Assembly: GCF_900099705.1 (NCBI RefSeq)
Contig: NZ_LT629695.1
Location: forward strand, 992,001-1,056,000
Source: Agrococcus jejuensis
Lineage (GTDB): Bacteria; Actinomycetota; Actinomycetes; Actinomycetales; Microbacteriaceae
Reading direction: 5' to 3'
Length of the DNA stretch: 64,000 nt
Below, piece by piece: positions 59,843 through 64,000 of this stretch. The position numbers were made by a program, and so were the translations under genes. The notes beneath the pieces were generated by a model that had not been told where the DNA came from, did not search any database, and saw nothing but the letters and a program-made list of their open reading frames with translations. Positions within the stretch are counted from its first letter, which is position 1. Every line of letters starts with the position of its first letter.

Positions 59843-60139
59843 TCAGCCGACAGCCGTGAAGATGTCGATCGAGCCGGAGCGGAGCGTGACGATGGCACGC
59901 TTCGTGTCCTTGCGCTTGCCAAGACCGAACTTGGTGCGGCGCGTCTTGCCCTGACGGTTGAGCGTGTTCACGCGGTCGACCTTGACCGAGAAGATCTTCT
60001 CGATCGCGAGACGGATCTCGGTCTTCGAGGCGCGCGGGTCGACCTCGAACGTGTAGCTGCCGCGGTCGATGAGCGAGTAGCTCTTCTCCGAGACGATGGG
60101 GCGCAGGATGATGTCGCGCGGGTCCTTGTGGATGCTCAT
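59843..60139 (-). CDS. rplW: 50S ribosomal protein L23
   Basis: uL23, 98 aa: [64 protein letters not shown] overlap with rplD. Confidence 0.97.
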   Translation of the reverse strand: MSIHKDPRDIILRPIVSEKSYSLIDRGSYTFEVDPRASKTEIRLAIEKIFSVKVDRVNTLNRQGKTRRTKFGLGKRKDTKRAIVTLRSGSIDIFTAVG

Positions 60140-60927
60140 GCGTCCTGCTCCTTGTCTGCCTCGGCAGCGTCGTCGGCCTTGGCCGCCTTCGCCTTCGGCG
60201 CCTTCTTCGCCGGCTCGGCCTCGACGGTCTCGTCGGCGTCGGCCTTCGCAGCCTTGGCCTTCGGGGCCTTCTTCGCGGCCTCGACCTCGACGGTCTCGCC
60301 GGTGCGTGCCTCGACGAAGCCCTGGTAGGCGGCCTTCGAGAACACGATGTCGTCGCTCACGAGCACGTCGTACGCGTTGAGCTGGTCGAACGTGAGCACG
60401 TGCACGTTGTGCAGGTTGCGCACCGACAGCCACGACGACTCCTCGTCGCGGTGCAGCACCACGAGCACGTTCTTCGACGTCGCCACCGACGCGAGCAGCG
60501 CGACGGCCGTCTTCGTCGAGGGGGCGCCATCGGCGAGGAACGACTCCACGACGTGGAGACGGCCACCGCGGGCGCGGTCGGAGAGCGCACCGCGGAGCGC
60601 GGCGGCGATCATCTTCTTGGGGGTGCGCTGCGAGTAGTCGCGGGGCGTCGGGCCGTGCACGACGCCACCACCACGGTGCTCGGGCTGGCGGATCGAGCCC
60701 TGGCGCGAACGGCCGGTGCCCTTCTGCTTGAACGGCTTGCGACCGGCGCCGGAGACCTCGCCGCGGTTCTTCGTCTTGTGCGTGCCCTGACGTGCGGCAG
60801 CGAGCTGCGCGACCACGACCTGGTGGATCAGGGGCACGTTCGTCTGGACGTCGAAGAGCGACTCGGGCAGCTCGAGCGAGCCGGCCTTCGCACCCTTGGC
60901 GTCGAGGACGTCGACCTTGTTCGCCAT
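60136..60927 (-). CDS. rplD: 50S ribosomal protein L4 with duplicated basic tail
   Basis: uL4, 263 aa. Core: [54 protein letters not shown]. After residue about 215 an added tail holds two direct copies of [13 protein letters not shown] separated by an acidic linker. Ends in ATGA with rplW. Confidence 0.97.
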   Translation of the reverse strand: MANKVDVLDAKGAKAGSLELPESLFDVQTNVPLIHQVVVAQLAAARQGTHKTKNRGEVSGAGRKPFKQKGTGRSRQGSIRQPEHRGGGVVHGPTPRDYSQRTPKKMIAAALRGALSDRARGGRLHVVESFLADGAPSTKTAVALLASVATSKNVLVVLHRDEESSWLSVRNLHNVHVLTFDQLNAYDVLVSDDIVFSKAAYQGFVEARTGETVEVEAAKKAPKAKAAKADADETVEAEPAKKAPKAKAAKADDAAEADKEQDA

Positions 60928-60929
60928 GG

Positions 60930-61580
60930 TCAGGCTCCCTTCACGGCGTTGCGGACGAACACGATGCGGCCACGAGCACCGGGGACGGCGCCCTTGACGA
61001 GCAGCAGACCCTTCTCGGCGTCGACGGCGTGGATCGTGAGGTTCTGGACGGTGACGCGGTCGCCGCCCATGCGGCCGGCCATGCGCATGCCGCGGAAGAC
61101 GCGCGAGGGCGTCGACGAGGCACCGATGGAGCCGGGCTTGCGGTGGTTGCGGTGCGCACCGTGCGACGCGGAGACGCCCGCGAAGTTGTGGCGCTTCATG
61201 ACACCGGCGAAGCCCTTGCCCTTGGACGTGCCGACGACGTCGACCTTCTGGCCGGCGGCGAAGACGTCGACCGCGATCTCCTGGCCGAGCGCGTACTCGG
61301 AGGCGTTGGCGGTGCGGACCTCGGTGAGGTGGCGACGCGGCGTCGTGCCGGCAGCCTTGAAGTGACCGGCCTTGGGCTGGTTCACCTTGCGGGGGTCGAT
61401 GGAGCCGAACGCGATCTGGATCGCGTCGTAGCCGTCGATCTCGGGCGTGCGGATCTGCGTGACCACGTTGGGCGTGATCTCGACGACGGTGACGGGGATG
61501 AGCTTGTTCTGCTCGTCCCACACCTGCGTCATGCCGAGCTTCCGGCCCAGCAGACCCTGAGTCGTTGCGAGGGTGGACAT
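60930..61580 (-). CDS. rplC: 50S ribosomal protein L3
   Basis: uL3, 216 aa: [60 protein letters not shown]. 2-nt gap to rplD. Confidence 0.98.
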   Translation of the reverse strand: MSTLATTQGLLGRKLGMTQVWDEQNKLIPVTVVEITPNVVTQIRTPEIDGYDAIQIAFGSIDPRKVNQPKAGHFKAAGTTPRRHLTEVRTANASEYALGQEIAVDVFAAGQKVDVVGTSKGKGFAGVMKRHNFAGVSASHGAHRNHRKPGSIGASSTPSRVFRGMRMAGRMGGDRVTVQNLTIHAVDAEKGLLLVKGAVPGARGRIVFVRNAVKGA

Positions 61581-61588
61581 GCGGTTCC

Positions 61589-61897
61589 TTAGAGCTTGAT
61601 CTCGATGTTGACGTCGGCAGGCAGGTCGAGGCGCATGAGCGAGTCGACGGCCTTCGGCGTCGGGTCGACGATGTCGATGAGGCGCTTGTGCGTGCGCTTC
61701 TCGAAGTGCTCGCGGCTGTCCTTGTACTTGTGGGGCGAACGGATGACCGCGACCACGTTCTTCTCGGTCGGCAGCGGCACGGGGCCCACCACCGTCGCGC
61801 CCGCACGGGTCACGGTGTCGACGATCTTCCGCGCCGACGAGTCGATGACCTCGTGGTCGTACGACTTCAGTCGGATGCGGATCTTCTGTCCCGCCAT
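61589..61897 (-). CDS. rpsJ: 30S ribosomal protein S10
   Basis: uS10, 102 aa, first gene of the S10-spc operon; also acts in transcription antitermination with Nus[61 protein letters not shown]. Confidence 0.98.
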   Translation of the reverse strand: MAGQKIRIRLKSYDHEVIDSSARKIVDTVTRAGATVVGPVPLPTEKNVVAVIRSPHKYKDSREHFEKRTHKRLIDIVDPTPKAVDSLMRLDLPADVNIEIKL

Positions 61898-62118
61898 GCT
61901 GTCCTTCTCTCATCGACGCGCAGCCGGTACCGACTGCGCATTTGAGCACTGCTGTGCGCCATGTTCTTCTGTCAATGCCCGCCAGGGGCATGCCGATCCT
62001 CCGCAGGACATGCCTGCTGAGCTTCGGCGAAGTGATGTCGATCTGCCCGCGGCCCAGGCTCGATGTCCTGTGCACTGCCGAGCAGTGAGCCGCGATCCGC
62101 GGCGTCTGCAACCTGACG
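61898..62118 (-). other. S10-operon leader region
   Basis: About 220 nt between the predicted promoter and rpsJ. No gene is seen. It contains several short dyads (for example CCGCAGGACATGCC and GCCGAGCAGTGAGCCGC stretches) but I could not fold a convincing L4-binding leader by eye. An antitermination or autoregulatory leader is plausible. Confidence 0.45.
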
Positions 62119-62148
62119 ATTCTCGCACGGAGTGAGGAGTGCGTGCAA
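62119..62148 (-). promoter_or_regulatory. Promoter of the S10-spc operon
   Basis: Minus strand: TTGCAC (62143-62148), 18-nt spacer, GAGAAT (62119-62124). About 222 nt upstream of rpsJ. It lacks the GACCCTTGGTG start region shared by the infA and rplM promoters. Confidence 0.6.
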
Positions 62149-62520
62149 CCCGGGCGTGTCGCATCGTCCGCCACGGTGGATCCTCGGTCGACAGGGGTGC
62201 GTCGACGGGGGTCAGCGGGCGGACGATATGCGTGTCCGGCTGACGCCGCCACTGGCTCCGATGGTAGCCCCGGCGTCGTCTGCAGCACCGTCGCTGCTGC
62301 CCGGTGGGGACCGCCCCGTCGCCCCTGCGCCGAGTGCGCCCTCGGTGATCTGCGGGCGGGCACTTGACGCCTCTTCATGCACGACGACCGCTCCCCAAGA
62401 CCGGTCCTTGAGGTGCGAACGAAGTGAGCCTCGAAAGGTCCCCTCCGAGGACTCGATCCCTGGGACCTCGCTCCGAGGACCGCGCCTCGACCAGCTGGCG
62501 AGAGCGCGTACCGTTGCCGC
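62149..62520. other. Gene-free region upstream of hutG
   Basis: About 370 bp with no convincing gene. Near 62434-62478 there is a small dyad AGGTCCC...GGGACCT and two copies of CTCCGAGG, then CCTCGACCAGCTGGCGAGAG, a degenerate relative of the GGTCTCGTGAC repeat ends. It should contain the hutG promoter, but no good -35/-10 was found. Confidence 0.45.
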
Positions 62521-63456
62521 ATGGGCGACGACGCACGCGAGACCGCACGAGCCAGCCGCGACGCCATGCACGTCGACCCGCTGTGGTCGCGCGCCGGCGG
62601 CTGGCCCGACCTCGGCGTCGAGGCCGTCGACGCCGTGCTCGTGGGCATCGGCACGCACGCGACGAGCATCTCCCCCACGGGCGCGCACGCGACGCCCCTC
62701 GCGATCCGCGAGGCCCTCGCGAGGTTCTCCGCCCACGCCGCGGGCGCGGGCATCGACGCGCTGCGCATCGCCGACGCCGGCGACGCGGTCGACCCCGACG
62801 GCGACGAGGCCGCCGCCGCCGACCTCGTCGCGACCGCCGTCGCCCGCTCGCGCCTCGCGATCGTGCTCGGCGGCGACAACGCCGCCACCGTGCCCGCAGC
62901 CCTCGGCGCGTGGAGCGGCGCGGGCTCGCGCCCCTCCGACGCCGGCCTCATCACCCTGGACGCGCACCATGACCTGCGCGACGGCCGCTCGAACGGCTCC
63001 CCCGTGCGGCGTCTCGTCGAGGCGGGGCTCGAGGGCTCGCGCATCGTGCAGGTGGGCATCCAGGACTTCGCGAACTCGCACGCCTACGCGCAGCGCGCCG
63101 CCGACCTCGGCATCGCCGTCGAGACGCGTGCTGCCGTCGAGGAGGAGCCCGTCGGCGCGGTCGTGCAGCGCGCCCTGACGATCGCGGGCGGCGCGAGCGG
63201 GCCCATCCACGTCGACGTCGACGTCGACGTCGTCGATCGCGCGGCCGCGCCCGGCTGCCCCGCATCGGTGCCCGGCGGCATCTCGGCATGGCGTCTGCGC
63301 TCGCTCGTGCGGTTCCTGGCGCGCGACCCGCGCGTGCGATCGATCGACCTCACGGAGGTGGATGCGACGGCCGACGCCGCCGACGGCCGCACCGTGCGCC
63401 TCGCGGCGCTGTGCGTGCTCGAGGCCCTCGCCGGGCTCGCGGAGCGGGAAGGGTAG
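62521..63456 (+). CDS. hutG: Formimidoylglutamase-like ureohydrolase
   Basis: 311 aa of the arginase/agmatinase/HutG superfamily. Manganese ligands appear in order: VLGGDNAAT (loop that carries His in many members; here Asn-Ala), DAHHDLRDG, and [33 protein letters not shown] opens the fold. The adjacent convergent gene is hutI, so the role is histidine degradation: hydrolysis of formimidoyl-glutamate to glutamate and formamide. Agmatinase or guanidinobutyrase activity cannot be excluded. Confidence 0.8.
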   Translation: MGDDARETARASRDAMHVDPLWSRAGGWPDLGVEAVDAVLVGIGTHATSISPTGAHATPLAIREALARFSAHAAGAGIDALRIADAGDAVDPDGDEAAAADLVATAVARSRLAIVLGGDNAATVPAALGAWSGAGSRPSDAGLITLDAHHDLRDGRSNGSPVRRLVEAGLEGSRIVQVGIQDFANSHAYAQRAADLGIAVETRAAVEEEPVGAVVQRALTIAGGASGPIHVDVDVDVVDRAAAPGCPASVPGGISAWRLRSLVRFLARDPRVRSIDLTEVDATADAADGRTVRLAALCVLEALAGLAEREG

Positions 63457-63488
63457 GGCTCGCCCTCCCACCGCTCCTAGGGCGCTCG

Positions 63489-63661
63489 CTCCCCCACCAG
63501 CTGGTCGAGGAGCGCGCGAGCGCAGCGAGCACGCGTCACGAGACCACGCGACCGCACCTCCTGCCCAGCCACGCGCGTGGTCGCGTCGAGCGAGCACCGC
63601 ACGTGGTCTCGTGACGGCTGCAGCCTTCGGCTGCGGCCTCCTCGACCAGCTGGTGGGAGCG
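63489..63661. repeat. Inverted pair of GGTCTCGTGAC repeats (copies iv and v)
   Basis: Left copy 63489-63548 and right copy 63602-63661 face each other across 53 bp. Shared ends are ACCAGCTGGTCGAGGAG and GTCACGAGACCACG. The interiors differ: CGCGCGAGCGCAGCGAGCACGC on the left, and a hairpin GCAGCC-TTC-GGCTGC on the right. It fills the gap between the convergent hutG and hutI genes and could act as a bidirectional terminator. Confidence 0.85.
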
Positions 63662-63678
63662 GCACTGGCGAGCGACCG

Positions 63679-64000
63679 TCAGACCACCCGCTCGCCCGCC
63701 CTCCAGACGGCGTGCGTCAGCGGGACGCCCGGGCGGTAGGCGAGGTGCGCTGCCGAAGGGGCATCGAGCACGTGCAGGTCGGCGCGGGCGCCGACGCGGA
63801 TGCGGCCGAGGTCCGGCAGGCCCGGCGCCGGCTCGTCGCGACCGAGCGCGATGGCGCCGCCGAGCGTGGCGGCCCGCACCGCCTCCGCGACCGTCAGCCG
63901 CTGCTGCAGCACCGCCGTCGCGACGCAGAACGCCATCGACGTCGTGTACGACGTGCCGGGGTTCGCGTTCGACGCGATCGCGATGACCGCGCCCGCGTCG
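63679..64000 (-). CDS. hutI: Imidazolonepropionase, C-terminal part (runs off the window)
   Basis: The last 106 codons of an amidohydrolase. SNANPGTSYTTSMAFCVATA and AVRAATLGGAIALGRDE match HutI, which opens imidazolone-propionate in histidine degradation. GRIRVGARADLHVLDAPSAAHLAYRPG is the usual C-terminal end. The 5' part lies beyond position 64000. Convergent with hutG. Confidence 0.9.
   Translation of the reverse strand, partial: DAGAVIAIASNANPGTSYTTSMAFCVATAVLQQRLTVAEAVRAATLGGAIALGRDEPAPGLPDLGRIRVGARADLHVLDAPSAAHLAYRPGVPLTHAVWRAGERVV

Overview
The window is high-GC DNA with short intergenic gaps, many GTG starts and many 4-nt ATGA/GTGA gene overlaps. Gene content and order (guaB3/guaB, DivIVA-domain protein, Wag31-era actinobacterial ribosomal order, tsa cluster, SURF1, PadR/DUF4097 pair) point to an actinobacterium. 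The intergenic repeats and gene order look most like Microbacteriaceae (Micrococcales); that family-level placement is inference from memory of such genomes, not a database result.

Layout. 0-8.4 kb (minus strand): SURF1, glpD, guaB3, a PadR/DUF4097 pair with a twin palindromic operator, an AbiEi/DUF559-like protein and guaB. Three arrays of a 19-bp intergenic repeat separate these genes. 8.5-14.8 kb: a branched-chain amino-acid ABC transporter, livH-livM-livG-livF (plus) and the binding lipoprotein livK (minus), with a 0.9-kb gene-free stretch between them full of inverted repeats. 14.9-30 kb: rarD, groS with two CIRCE-like operators, a THUMP-like methyltransferase, two small membrane proteins, a tightly coupled glmS-acpS-alr-(alrC::tsaE)-tsaB-rimI-tsaD operon, coaA, an EamA transporter, a CGNR zinc-finger protein and rplM-rpsI-glmM. 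30-38.5 kb: a DivIVA-domain protein, a HAD phosphatase, truA, an OatA-like acyltransferase and the infA-rpmJ-rpsM-rpsK-rpoA-rplQ operon. 38.6-43 kb: a DUF3419 protein and the mannitol PTS operon ptsH-mtlA-mtlD. 43.1-49.7 kb: an accessory cluster (below). 49.7-61.9 kb: map-adk-secY and the complete spc/S10 ribosomal operons in one direction. 62.5-64 kb: hutG and the 3' part of hutI (histidine degradation), running off the window.

The most interesting region is 43.1-49.7 kb. A 104-aa precursor (48111-48425) has the features of an uberolysin/carnocyclin-type circular bacteriocin. It heads an operon of eight translationally coupled genes that encodes a SpoIIM/DUF95 membrane protein, two further small membrane proteins, and two ABC ATPases with two ABC-permease-like proteins. 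Directly upstream lie two XRE regulators and an ImmA/IrrE-type metalloprotease, a combination that suggests a protease-relieved repressor switch. Together with the mtl operon and the DUF3419 gene this material sits between map and infA, which are neighbours in many bacterial ribosomal superclusters.

A second unusual locus is 21112-22982. The alanine racemase barrel protein lacks the usual catalytic-tyrosine segment, while a complete racemase C-terminal domain carrying that tyrosine is fused to the N-terminus of TsaE in the next, overlapping gene. This suggests a racemase working in trans with a tRNA-modification ATPase fusion.

No tRNA, rRNA, CRISPR array, transposase or integrase was recognised. 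Coordinates of starts were checked by reading codons and Shine-Dalgarno sequences by eye; domain calls come from motif recognition, not from a search.
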